From: an uncultured Lysobacter sp.
Lineage (GTDB): Bacteria; Pseudomonadota; Gammaproteobacteria; Xanthomonadales; Xanthomonadaceae
Reading direction: 5' to 3'
DNA: 64,000 nucleotides
NCBI GenBank assembly: GCA_946480055.1
Contig: CAMLID010000001.1
Location: 130,581-194,580 of the forward strand
In this document: positions 9,462-18,265 of the stretch, one piece after another
How the letters are laid out: every line of letters starts with the position of its first letter
How positions within the stretch are numbered: the stretch's first letter is position 1
The notes under the pieces: generated by a model
The model's database searches: none
What the model was told of the DNA's origin: nothing
What the model saw: the letters and a program-made list of their open reading frames with translations, nothing else
Translations under genes and position numbers: made by a program

Positions 9462-9584
9462 GATCGGTCTCCGATGAGGTCCAGCGTCGGATTGACGCCG
9501 GAATCCAGGTCTCACTGGAGCGACGAACCAAGCAGGCACGAATCGACATGCGGCCGGCGATTTTTTTGCCCCGCGCCGGCGCGC

Positions 9585-10010
9585 TCAGTCTTCCTCGACC
9601 AGTCCCGTCGCCAGCGCCCGCTCGCGGTTCTGGAAGATCGCCATGGCGGTGCGCATGCGCAGGAAGCCGAGCTTGCGATAGAAGCCCTCCTTGCCCGGGT
9701 TGGCGTAGAGGATGATCTTGCGATGGCCGGCCGAGAGCGTCGTCAGGCGCTCGATGATCGCCTTGCCCAGCCCGCTGCCCTGGTACTGCGGGTGCACCGC
9801 GATATCGCACAGATAGGAGCAATCCAAGCCATCGGCCAGGGCGCGGCCGGCGCCGACCAGTCGGTCGCCGTCGTAGGCGAAGCACACATAACGGCTGTTG
9901 CCGAACACCACTTCCAGGTCGCGCGCGGGTTTCTCGCCCAGCGGCGCGATCCGGTACAGCTCGGACAGTTCGTCCCAGTCGATCCGGTCGCGGTCCAACC
10001 GCCATTCCAT
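9585..10010 (-). CDS. GNAT family N-acetyltransferase
   Basis: 141 residues from the ATG at 10010; a longer frame reaches 10121, but its extra residues are arginine-rich and match nothing. The GNAT core is clear: strand 4 CDIAVHPQYQG followed by the acetyl-CoA loop GSGLGKAII, and the C-terminal NPGKEGFYRKLGF. The N-terminal IDWDELSELYRI suits the small YjdJ/PA4794-like group. Acceptor unknown. No good Shine-Dalgarno precedes the chosen ATG, so the start is tentative. Confidence 0.8.
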   Translation of the reverse strand: MEWRLDRDRIDWDELSELYRIAPLGEKPARDLEVVFGNSRYVCFAYDGDRLVGAGRALADGLDCSYLCDIAVHPQYQGSGLGKAIIERLTTLSAGHRKIILYANPGKEGFYRKLGFLRMRTAMAIFQNRERALATGLVEED

Positions 10011-10616
10011 CGTCGTCGTCACGTGGGTAATCCGTTGTTCTTCAAGTTCGGGCCCAACGCTCGGGCGGCGGCGGGATCGGCGATATCGTACTTCGCGGTT
10101 CGGCTGGGGCGCATGCCGCACAGGTACCGACCAAGATATGCCGGCATCGACCAGTTGACCGGGAAGCCCGATCCGTCACTGGCGTGGCGCTCGGCATCGG
10201 CGATTTCGAAGCGCCGGAAATTCGTGCTGCGCTGGCCTTGTCTTAGCGACGCTGAGACGGCCGTGCGCGAACGAGCGCATCGGTCGATTTCGGCTTCGTT
10301 GAAACCTTGTTCCAACGCAGCGACGATGCACGAAACGCGCGCACGGCCGCATCTGCCGACCGCAACACGATGCGGATCGCTAGTGGTTTTCACTCAGGAC
10401 GCGACCGATTTCGCAAGCCTCGCGTGACGCCGGCGTGACGTACTGCAGATGCACAACGAATCCACAATCGGCTTCACAGTTCTGCTTGCGCAGTAATGGC
10501 AACCTGTAAACGAGTCCGGCACTGGACTCCTCTCGAACACGTCAGGACGACGACATCGCAACGGGCGCGGCAGACAAGCCGCAGCCGTTTCGTCGATGCG
10601 CACAAGGAGCGGTGCG
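10011..10616. other. Long non-coding leader upstream of the NRPS operon
   Basis: About 600 bases with no supported gene. The base composition looks less GC-rich than its neighbours. A 124-residue open frame on the minus strand (10019-10393) shows no recognisable motif. The part next to the NRPS gene ends with AAGGAG at 10604-10609. I could not identify a confident -35/-10 pair or regulator site. The region probably holds the operon promoter and a long 5' leader. Confidence 0.4.
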
Positions 10617-13600
10617 ATGAACGATGCGCGTACAGTTTCGTTGCCCCTGTCCGTGGCCCAGCTCGGTCTCTGGTTCAGCCAGAAGCTCGCCGGGCCGGGC
10701 GCCAACTTCAATCTCGCCGAAGCCATCGAGATCCGCGGCTGGATCGACCCGGGACTGTTCCTGCGCGCCTTGCGCCAGGTGTCGTCGGAAGCCGAGGCCG
10801 TGCGCCTGCGCCTGATCGATGTCGACGGCGTTCCGCGTCAACGCATCGTCGGCACCCGCATCGACGACTTCCCCTACTTCGACTTCAGCGACGACAGCGA
10901 TCCGGCCGCCGTGGCCGAACGCTGGATGGCCGCCGAACTGTCGGCCCAGGTCGAGCTGGACGACAGCCCGATGTGGGCCTGCGCCTTGCTCAAGCTCGGC
11001 CACGAACACCACGTCTGGTACCACCGCGCCCATCACATCGTCATCGACGGCTACGCCGGCGGCCTGATCGCGCGACGCGTGGCCGAGATCTACTCGGCCT
11101 ACGCGCTCAACCGCCAGCCCGGGGCCAGCGGCTTCCATTCGCTGGCCTCGCTGCTCGAAGCCGAAGACGCCTACCGCGCCTCGGACCGCTGCCGCCGCGA
11201 TCGCGAGTACTGGCATGAGCAACTCGCCGAACTGCCCGAGCCGGTGACGCTGTCGCGCCGCCGCTCGCGCGGCGACGGCGGGCTCCGGCGCAGCAGCGGC
11301 TTTCTGTCCGGCGACAGCACGCGCCGGCTGCGCGCATTGGGCAAGGAGCGCTCGGCGAGCCTGCCGCAGGTGCTGATCGCGCTGGTCGCCGCCTACTACT
11401 TCCGCGCCACCGGCGCTGCGGACCTGGTCCTGGGCATGCCGGTCAGCGGCCGGGTCAACCATCAATTGCGGCATACGCCGGGCATGCTCGCCAACGCGGT
11501 GCTGCTGCGCCTGCGGATGACACCGACCCAGACCATGAGCGAGCTGATCGCCCAGGTCGCACGTGTGGTCGCCCAGGCGCTGCGCCATCAGCGTTACCGC
11601 TACGAAGACCTGCGGCGCGAACTCGGCCTGGTCGGCCAGGGCCAGCGCGTGGCCTGGCTTGGGGTGAACATCGAGCCCTTCGACTACGCGCTCGACTTCG
11701 GCGGCGCAACCGGTGTGCCGCGCAATCTGTCCAACGGCTCGGCCGAAGACCTGACCGTGTTCGTCTACGACCGCGGCGACGACGGCGGCCTGCGTTTCGA
11801 CTTCGACGCCAACCCGGCGCTGTACGACGCGGCCGAACTGGACGAGCACCGCCGGCGCATGCAGCGCCTGATCGATGCCGCGCTCGCCGATCCCGACGCG
11901 ACGCTGTGTGGCATCGACGTGCTCGGCGAAGAAGAACGCGAACGCCTGCTGCGGCGCTGGAACGACACCGCCGCGCCGGTGCCCGCGGCGACGCTGCCGG
12001 CGCTGTTCGCCGAACAGGCCTGGCGCAGTCCCGAGGCCACCGCGGTGCGCTACGGCGAGCGTCGCCTGAGTTATCGCGACCTGCATGTGCGCTGCCTGCA
12101 CGAAGCCAACCGGCTGATCGAACGCGGGGTCGCCCCGGGCCAGATTGTGGCGATGGCGCTGCCGCGCGACGAGAACCTGCTGGTGGCGATGCTGGCGATC
12201 GGCTTCGCCGGTGCGGCTTATCTGCCGCTCGATCCCGACACGCCCGACGAACGTCTGGCGAGCATGCTGGCCGACGCCAAGCCGGCACTGTTGCTGACCT
12301 CGCAGGTACTCACGCCACGGCTCGCGCGCCTGGGCACGCCGCTGGCGACACTGGCGCCGGCCGATGTCGTCGCCGCGCTGGCGACGCCACGCGCGTTCGA
12401 CCTGTCCACGCCCGAGGCCACCGCGTACATCCTCTACACCTCCGGCTCCACCGGCCGGCCCAAGGGCGTCGAGGTCAGCCATCGCAACCTGGGCAACCTG
12501 CTCGAAGCGATGCGCCGCCAGCTTGCGCCGATCGCCAGCGACCGCTTCCTCGCTGTCACCACGGTGGTCTTCGACGTTGCCGCTCTGGAACTGTTCCTAC
12601 CTCTGATAGTCGGCGCGCAGACCGTAATCGCCGGCGGCGACATCGTACGCGACCCGCCGCGCTTGGCGGCCTTGATCCGCGAGCACGGCATCGGCTACAT
12701 GCAAGCGACGCCGTCGCTATGGCGCATGCTGCTGTCCAGCGGCGAGACCGACCTGTCCGGCGTGCACGCGCTGGCCGCCGGCGAGGCCCTGTCCGGCGAA
12801 CTGGCGCAGCGGCTGGCGCGGCTGGCGGACAAGGTCAGCAATCTCTACGGCCCGACCGAAACCACCGTCTACTCCACCGCGATCGAGTTGTCGGACGCGG
12901 ACCTGGCCGCGCCGCCGATCGGGCGCCCGATTCTCAACACCCGCCTCTACGTGCTCGATGCCAGCGGCAGTTCGGTTCCGACCGGCTGCCCGGGCGAGCT
13001 GTACATCGCCGGCGCCGGCGTCGCCAAGGGCTATCTGCATCGGCCGGAGTTGACCGCGGAACGCTTCCTGCTCGACCCCTTCGATCGCGACGGCGGCCGC
13101 ATGTACCGCACCGGCGACGTGGTGCGTTGGCGCGAGGACGGCGTGCTCGAGTACCTGGGCCGCAGCGATCAGCAGATCAAGATCCGCGGCATCCGGGTCG
13201 AACCGGGCGAAATCGAGAGCCGGCTGCTGGAACACGCCGATATCGCGGACGCGGCGGTGATCGCCGATGCCGCCGGCGGCGAAGGCGGCGTACGTCTGAA
13301 CGCCTATCTGGTGCCCGTCGCCGGCACCGCGCTGCAGGTCGATGCGGTGCGCCGCCATCTCGCCGAGCGCCTGCCCGACTACATGATTCCCAGCGCCCTG
13401 GTGCCGGTGCCCGCGCTCCCGCTGACGCCCACGGGCAAGCTCGACCGCAAGGCCCTGCCCGCGCCCGAACGCGGCGAGCGCAGCGGCTTCGTCGCACCGC
13501 GCACTCCGGTGGAGCGCAAGCTCGCGGCGATCTGGGCGGAACTGCTGGGCCTGCCGCGCATCGGCGTCCACGACAATTTCTTCGAGCTCGGCGGCGATTC

Positions 13601-14621
13601 GCTGATCGCCGCGCAGCTGATCGCGCGCCTGCCCGATCGCTTCGGCAAGCGCCTGCCGGTGGCCAGCCTGTTCGAAGCCTCGACCGTCGCCGGCTTGGCC
13701 GCACTGCTGGAGCGCACCGACCACGAGCACGGCGATCCGCTGGGCGCGGTGCTGTCCTTGCGCAAGCCGACGTCCTCCGCCGCGGCGTCGCCGCGTCCGT
13801 TGTTCTGCATCCATCCGATCGCCGGGCTCAGCCTCGGGTATTCCAGCCTGCTCCGCCACCTCGACCCTGCGATACCGGTGTACGGCCTGCAGTCGCGTGG
13901 GCTGCGCGGCATGGAGCCGCTGCCGGCCAGCATCGACGAAATCGCCGCCGACTATCTCGCCCAGATCCGCCGCATCCAGCCCGAGGGGCCGTATCGCCTG
14001 CTCGGACGTTCGCTGGGCGGACTGATCGGCCACGCCATCGCCGCGCAGTTGAACGAGCAGGGCGAGCAGGTGGAGCTGCTGGCGATGATCGACAGCTATC
14101 TGTTCTCGACGCCGACGCAGACGCACGACCCGGCCGACGAAGTGCGCGCGGCGCTGGGGTTCCTCGGTATCGCCGCCGATCGCGGCCCGACGCCACGCAG
14201 CCTGGACGAACTAGCCCCAGCCCTGCTCGCCCACAACGCGCGTTCGATGCCGCTGCTGCGCGAAATCGCGCGCGACCACCCACGCTTCGTCGAACATGCG
14301 TTCGCGGTGATGCGCAACAACCTGACGCTCGCGCGCCGGCATGCGCCGCGCAAGCTCGACCTGGACCTGGTGTATTTCCACGCTACCCAACGCCTGGGCG
14401 ACCCGTCGGGGCTGATCGAGCACGACCCGGAGACCTGGCGGTCCTACGTCGGCGGCCGCTTCGAACTGCATGCGCTGGACTGCCATCACGAGAGCGTGCT
14501 CGACAACGCGCCCGCCGCGCGCATCGGCCAGGTGCTGCGCCAACGCCTGGACCTGTTGCAACGACCGACCGTGGACACGCTCGACGACGACAGGCAGGCG
14601 TGGTCGGTGATCCATGCCTGA
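10617..14621 (+). CDS. Single-module non-ribosomal peptide synthetase (C-A-T-TE)
   Basis: 1334 residues; the ATG at 10617 follows AAGGAG by 7 nt. Domain order: condensation (about 1-440; active site HHIVIDG at 139-145), adenylation (about 450-960; TSGSTG at 608-613, YGPTETT, YRTGD, core K in PTGKLDRKALP), thiolation (GGDSL, pantetheine Ser995) and thioesterase (GRSLGG, Ser1132). A lone C-A-T-TE module of this size matches the serrawettin W1 synthetase type, which acylates one amino acid with a hydroxy fatty acid and releases or dimerises it. Reading the specificity positions against GrsA gives D-V-L-Q-L-A-L-V-Y, closest in my memory to glycine codes and not to serine. With no upstream partner, the C domain probably takes a fatty acyl donor. 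First gene of an overlapping five-gene operon. Confidence 0.93.
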   Translation: MNDARTVSLPLSVAQLGLWFSQKLAGPGANFNLAEAIEIRGWIDPGLFLRALRQVSSEAEAVRLRLIDVDGVPRQRIVGTRIDDFPYFDFSDDSDPAAVAERWMAAELSAQVELDDSPMWACALLKLGHEHHVWYHRAHHIVIDGYAGGLIARRVAEIYSAYALNRQPGASGFHSLASLLEAEDAYRASDRCRRDREYWHEQLAELPEPVTLSRRRSRGDGGLRRSSGFLSGDSTRRLRALGKERSASLPQVLIALVAAYYFRATGAADLVLGMPVSGRVNHQLRHTPGMLANAVLLRLRMTPTQTMSELIAQVARVVAQALRHQRYRYEDLRRELGLVGQGQRVAWLGVNIEPFDYALDFGGATGVPRNLSNGSAEDLTVFVYDRGDDGGLRFDFDANPALYDAAELDEHRRRMQRLIDAALADPDATLCGIDVLGEEERERLLRRWNDTAAPVPAATLPALFAEQAWRSPEATAVRYGERRLSYRDLHVRCLHEANRLIERGVAPGQIVAMALPRDENLLVAMLAIGFAGAAYLPLDPDTPDERLASMLADAKPALLLTSQVLTPRLARLGTPLATLAPADVVAALATPRAFDLSTPEATAYILYTSGSTGRPKGVEVSHRNLGNLLEAMRRQLAPIASDRFLAVTTVVFDVAALELFLPLIVGAQTVIAGGDIVRDPPRLAALIREHGIGYMQATPSLWRMLLSSGETDLSGVHALAAGEALSGELAQRLARLADKVSNLYGPTETTVYSTAIELSDADLAAPPIGRPILNTRLYVLDASGSSVPTGCPGELYIAGAGVAKGYLHRPELTAERFLLDPFDRDGGRMYRTGDVVRWREDGVLEYLGRSDQQIKIRGIRVEPGEIESRLLEHADIADAAVIADAAGGEGGVRLNAYLVPVAGTALQVDAVRRHLAERLPDYMIPSALVPVPALPLTPTGKLDRKALPAPERGERSGFVAPRTPVERKLAAIWAELLGLPRIGVHDNFFELGGDSLIAAQLIARLPDRFGKRLPVASLFEASTVAGLAALLERTDHEHGDPLGAVLSLRKPTSSAAASPRPLFCIHPIAGLSLGYSSLLRHLDPAIPVYGLQSRGLRGMEPLPASIDEIAADYLAQIRRIQPEGPYRLLGRSLGGLIGHAIAAQLNEQGEQVELLAMIDSYLFSTPTQTHDPADEVRAALGFLGIAADRGPTPRSLDELAPALLAHNARSMPLLREIARDHPRFVEHAFAVMRNNLTLARRHAPRKLDLDLVYFHATQRLGDPSGLIEHDPETWRSYVGGRFELHALDCHHESVLDNAPAARIGQVLRQRLDLLQRPTVDTLDDDRQAWSVIHA

Positions 14622-15945
14622 GCCGACCATGCCCACCGCCCGGCCCATCGTCATCTTCACCATCGGCACGCTCGGCGACGTGCTGCCCTGCGTCGCGCTG
14701 GGTCAGGGCCTGCAGCGCGCGGGCTATCCCGTGCGTATCGCCACCAGCGCCAACTTCGCCACGCTGGTGCGCGACGCCGGCCTCGAGCACTACCCGCTGA
14801 GCGCGGATTTCCAGGCCATGCTCGACGCCGACCGCAGCATCGCCGACCGCGGCCTCAATCTGTACGCGATGGCGCGCACCTTCCGTGAGCGCTACGCGCA
14901 CTGGGCCCAGGACTGGGCTGCGGAAGGCCTGGCCGCCAGCGACGGCGCGGGCCTGCTGATCGGCGTCAGCAACGCCATTCAGCTGGCCAAGGCTCTGTCC
15001 GAAGCACGCGGTCTGCCGTTCGCGATCGCGCGGCTGCAGCCGCTGACGCCGTCGCGGATCCTGCCGCCGATGGTGATGGCCGGAACCCGCGAGCGTCTGC
15101 CGGGCGCGCTCAGCCTGGGCTTGTACAAGCTGATCCATCTGCTGGTGTGGTACGTGATGAAGCCGGCGATCAACGACCTGGTGCGGCCGCAACTGGGTCT
15201 GCCGCGCTATCCCTGGCACGGCCCCCATCTGGGCCGCAATGCCCAGCAGGAAAAGACCCTCAACGGCTACAGCGCAGCCCTGCTGCCGCGGCCCGCGGAC
15301 TGGCCGGAGAGTTCGCAGATCACCGGTTACTGGTTCGCCGAACAGAGCTCGTGGCAGCCCAGCGAGGACCTGCGCCGCTTCCTCACCGGCGGCGACAAGC
15401 CGGTCTATGTCGGCTTCGGCAGCATGGTCAACGCCGACGCGGTCGCTTTCACCCGCACCGTGCTCGACGCGGTCGAACGCAGCAGCCTGCGTGCCGTACT
15501 CGCCACCGGTTGGGGCGGCCTGGACGGCGCCGACGGCGCGCGCGACGCACGCACTTACTTCCTGCGCCACGCGCCGCACGACGCCCTGTTCCCGCACATG
15601 TGCGCGGCCGTGCACCACGGCGGCGCCGGTACCACCGCGGCCGCGGTGCGCGCCGGCATCCCCTCGGTGGTGGTGCCGTTCTATGGCGATCAGCCGTTCT
15701 GGGCGCGTTGCCTGCAACGCCGCGGCGTCGCGCCGCCGGCGCTGCAACGCAAGACCCTGGACGCCGCGCAATTGGCCGAGGCGATCCTCGCCACCCAGCA
15801 GCCGCCGATGCTGCAGGCGGCCGCACAACTGGGCCGCACAGTGCGCGCCGAAGACGGCATCGGCACGGCGTTGGCGCAGTTGCGCGCCTGGGGCCTGCTC
15901 GATCCGATCGCACCCGAAGCGCGGCGGCTGCGGAGCGTCGCATGA
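14614..15945 (+). CDS. GT1 family glycosyltransferase (RhlB / MGT-like)
   Basis: 443 residues, overlapping the NRPS stop by 8 bases, so translation is probably coupled; a second ATG at 14629 is also possible. The N-terminal acceptor half begins VIFTIGTLGDVLPCVALG, the nucleotide-sugar transferase start shared by RhlB and sterol/macrolide glycosyltransferases. The C-terminal donor half has VYVGFGSM and the signature HHGGAGTTAAAVRAGIP near residue 334, then PFYGDQPFWA. Family knowledge: GT-B fold enzymes transferring an NDP-activated sugar to a lipid or aglycone hydroxyl. Next to an RhlC-like gene, it plausibly adds the first sugar (perhaps rhamnose) to the hydroxyacyl product of the NRPS. Confidence 0.88.
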   Translation: MPEPTMPTARPIVIFTIGTLGDVLPCVALGQGLQRAGYPVRIATSANFATLVRDAGLEHYPLSADFQAMLDADRSIADRGLNLYAMARTFRERYAHWAQDWAAEGLAASDGAGLLIGVSNAIQLAKALSEARGLPFAIARLQPLTPSRILPPMVMAGTRERLPGALSLGLYKLIHLLVWYVMKPAINDLVRPQLGLPRYPWHGPHLGRNAQQEKTLNGYSAALLPRPADWPESSQITGYWFAEQSSWQPSEDLRRFLTGGDKPVYVGFGSMVNADAVAFTRTVLDAVERSSLRAVLATGWGGLDGADGARDARTYFLRHAPHDALFPHMCAAVHHGGAGTTAAAVRAGIPSVVVPFYGDQPFWARCLQRRGVAPPALQRKTLDAAQLAEAILATQQPPMLQAAAQLGRTVRAEDGIGTALAQLRAWGLLDPIAPEARRLRSVA

Positions 15946-17288
15946 GAACCGCCTCCGCACGTCCGCTGACCCTGTTCGAACGCGCCCTGTACGGCGACGG
16001 CAGCCTGCCGGGCAACGTCATCGCCACCGCTTGCGTCGAAGGCCGCATCGATCAGACCGCGCTGCAGCGAGCACTGACCCAGATGCAGGCGCGTCACCCG
16101 CTGCTGCGCTGCCTGATCGTCGAACGCGACGGTAGGCCGTGGTTCGAAATGCAGCAGCATCCCCCGCCGATCGCCCTACGCATCCTCGGCCGAAACGGCG
16201 ACGACGGCTGGATGACGACCTCGGCGCGCGAGCTGCAACGGCGCTTCGACGGCCGCAGCGAACCGCTGGCGCGGCTGACCTGGCTGCGCGGCGAGGACCA
16301 TAGCGAGCTGGTCCTGGTCTGCCATCACGCGATCTGCGACGGGCGCTCGCTGATGACCTTGCTCGGCGAGCTGCTGCGCTGGTCCGACGGCTCCGAACAC
16401 GCGATCGAACCCCGCTATCTGCTGGCGAGCTTCATCGATCTGCTGCCCGACTCGGTGCGCAGCGACCGCGGCTTGCAACGCAGCATCCGCTGGCGCGCGG
16501 CTGCGTTGGCCCTGGCGCTCCGGCTCCTGGTCAGATCCAAGCCGGCGCAGCGCTACGGCGAGGTCTATCGCGAACTGTGGACCCTGGACGAGGCCGCGAG
16601 CCGACGCTTGTCCGAGCACTGCCGCCACGAGCGCGTCAGCGCCTACGTCGCCGTCAGCCTGGCCTTCATCGCTGCGTTCCGCGCGGTCTGCGGCCCGCGC
16701 TGGATTCAGCGCTACACCGCGCCGGTGGACATGCGCAGCCTGCTGCCCGCACTCGCCGACGACGACTTGTTCGGGATCGCGCCGACGATCGCGCTGCAGC
16801 CGGGCAAGGCGCGTTCGGGCGAATTCTCGCCGACCGAGTTCTGGGAGCAGGCGCGATCGCTGCAGGCCGACCTGCAAGCCAAAGTCGAAGTCCTGGCGCC
16901 CAAGGTCTACCGCAACTTCCTCGGCCTGGAACGCCTGCATGGCGTGTTCGAACGCATGGCCTCCTACGGCCGTTCGCGGCGCGCCGGGCGCGAGCTGACG
17001 CTCAGCAATCTGGGCCGCCTGTCCCTGGCGCAGGACTATCACGGCTACCGCCTGCGCGCGGTGCGCGGCGTCTCCGGCCTGGTCGGCGCGACGCCGGCGC
17101 ATCTGGTGGTGATGTCGCGCTACGCCGGCCGCTACGACTTCGTACTCGCCTCCGACGAAGACTCGTTGCCGCGCGCGCAAGCGCAGCGGATCCGCGAACA
17201 CGCGATGGCGCTGCTGGAGGCGATGACCGCGTCGCAGACGCAGGCCGCCCAGCACGCGCCCTCGGCCGCATCGGTACGCGCCTTATGA
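15942..17288 (+). CDS. Stand-alone condensation-domain acyltransferase (PapA-like), intact active site
   Basis: 448 residues; the start overlaps the preceding stop (ATGA). The protein has the two-lobed chloramphenicol acetyltransferase/condensation fold: RHPLLRCLIV near the N-terminus, the catalytic HHAICDG at 128-134, and the late DMRSLLP and LTLSNLGRLS segments that close the tunnel. Family knowledge: free-standing relatives such as PapA5 and the mycobacterial glycolipid acyltransferases esterify hydroxyls with acyl groups from CoA or carrier proteins. Placed between two glycosyltransferases, it probably acylates a sugar or hydroxy-fatty acid in the pathway. No carrier domain is attached. 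Confidence 0.82.
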   Translation: MRTASARPLTLFERALYGDGSLPGNVIATACVEGRIDQTALQRALTQMQARHPLLRCLIVERDGRPWFEMQQHPPPIALRILGRNGDDGWMTTSARELQRRFDGRSEPLARLTWLRGEDHSELVLVCHHAICDGRSLMTLLGELLRWSDGSEHAIEPRYLLASFIDLLPDSVRSDRGLQRSIRWRAAALALALRLLVRSKPAQRYGEVYRELWTLDEAASRRLSEHCRHERVSAYVAVSLAFIAAFRAVCGPRWIQRYTAPVDMRSLLPALADDDLFGIAPTIALQPGKARSGEFSPTEFWEQARSLQADLQAKVEVLAPKVYRNFLGLERLHGVFERMASYGRSRRAGRELTLSNLGRLSLAQDYHGYRLRAVRGVSGLVGATPAHLVVMSRYAGRYDFVLASDEDSLPRAQAQRIREHAMALLEAMTASQTQAAQHAPSAASVRAL

Positions 17289-18265
17289 CTCGCTACGGCC
17301 TGATCTTCGTCCTGTACCAGCCGGACCCGGAGTTCGTCGACAACTTGCGCCGTGCGCGCGCGATCTGCGCCGACCTTGTCGCGATCGACAACTCGCCCGA
17401 ACCGGATGCGCCTCTGCACCGGGCCCTGCACGACGAACACATCGACGTGCTGGTCAACCGCAACCGTGGCGGCCTGGCCGGCGCCTACAACCGCGGCGCC
17501 GAAGTGCTGCTGGCGCGCGGCTGCGAGGTGATCTTCCTGCTCGACCAGGACTCCAAGATCGAGGCCTCGTTCTTCGAACAGATGATGCAGGCCTGCGCCA
17601 CGCTGGGTACCGACAGCTTCGTGCTCGGGCCGCGCGTGTACGAGATCAACCTGCGCAAATGCATGCCGACCTTCCCGCCGGGCCGGCGCTTCCCGCGGCC
17701 GGTGCGCATGACCGAGCGCAGTCAAGGTCTGTTCCCGACCCTATTCGTGATTTCCTCCGGTTCGGCGATCTCGGCCTCCGCCTATCGCAAGCTCGGCGCA
17801 TTCCGTGAGGACTACTTCATCGAGTACATCGATATCGAGTACGGCCTGCGCGCCTCCAGCCAGGGCGTGCCGGTACTGATGAACGCAGACGTGGTGATGA
17901 ACCAGACCACCGGCCAGATCCGCCGCCACGGCAAGCTCTACACCACCCATCACGTCGCCTGGCGACGCTACTACGGCGCGCGCAACGCGGTGCATTGTCT
18001 GCGCCTGTACAAGGCCCACTGGGGCCTGCACTGGCTCAGCGGCGCGCTGGCCCTGCACCAGGGCCTGTGCGTGGCGCTGTTCGAGCCGGACAAGTTACGC
18101 AAGCTGACCGCCATCGCCTGCGGCTACTTCGACGGCCGGCGCGGCAGGCTGGGCACTTTCGAACGCTTGCATCCGCGTATCCACGCTTATTGCTCCGGCG
18201 CCGCACGCGGCGCGGCAGCAGCCGCACCCGCGAGCTCAAGATCGGCGCCGGGAGACGCCTCGTGA
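17285..18265 (+). CDS. GT2 rhamnosyltransferase, RhlC/RfbF-like
   Basis: 326 residues, the length of RhlC; the start overlaps the preceding stop (ATGA). From memory of Pseudomonas RhlC, conserved stretches recur in order: VAIDNSP, NRGGLAGAYNRG, the donor-binding LLDQDS at about 85-90, LGPRVYE, ISSGSAIS, FIEYIDIEYGLRA, RRYYGARN, then LFEPDKLRKL and GRRGRLGTFER near the C-terminus. LDQDS is the hallmark of the dTDP-rhamnose-using GT2 family. The expected reaction is addition of a rhamnose to an existing glycolipid (the second rhamnose in di-rhamnolipids) at the cytoplasmic face of the membrane. Sugar and acceptor here are inferred. Confidence 0.88.
   Translation: MTRYGLIFVLYQPDPEFVDNLRRARAICADLVAIDNSPEPDAPLHRALHDEHIDVLVNRNRGGLAGAYNRGAEVLLARGCEVIFLLDQDSKIEASFFEQMMQACATLGTDSFVLGPRVYEINLRKCMPTFPPGRRFPRPVRMTERSQGLFPTLFVISSGSAISASAYRKLGAFREDYFIEYIDIEYGLRASSQGVPVLMNADVVMNQTTGQIRRHGKLYTTHHVAWRRYYGARNAVHCLRLYKAHWGLHWLSGALALHQGLCVALFEPDKLRKLTAIACGYFDGRRGRLGTFERLHPRIHAYCSGAARGAAAAAPASSRSAPGDAS

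Noticed and set aside
10019..10393. A 124-codon minus-strand frame before the NRPS gene
   Set aside because: No motif, no clear ribosome binding site and unusual composition. It is reported only as part of the leader region.
11906..14800. A 964-codon frame overlapping the NRPS gene on the same strand
   Set aside because: It is a +2 shadow with an Arg/Ala/Gly-rich product. The NRPS frame carries all the family motifs.
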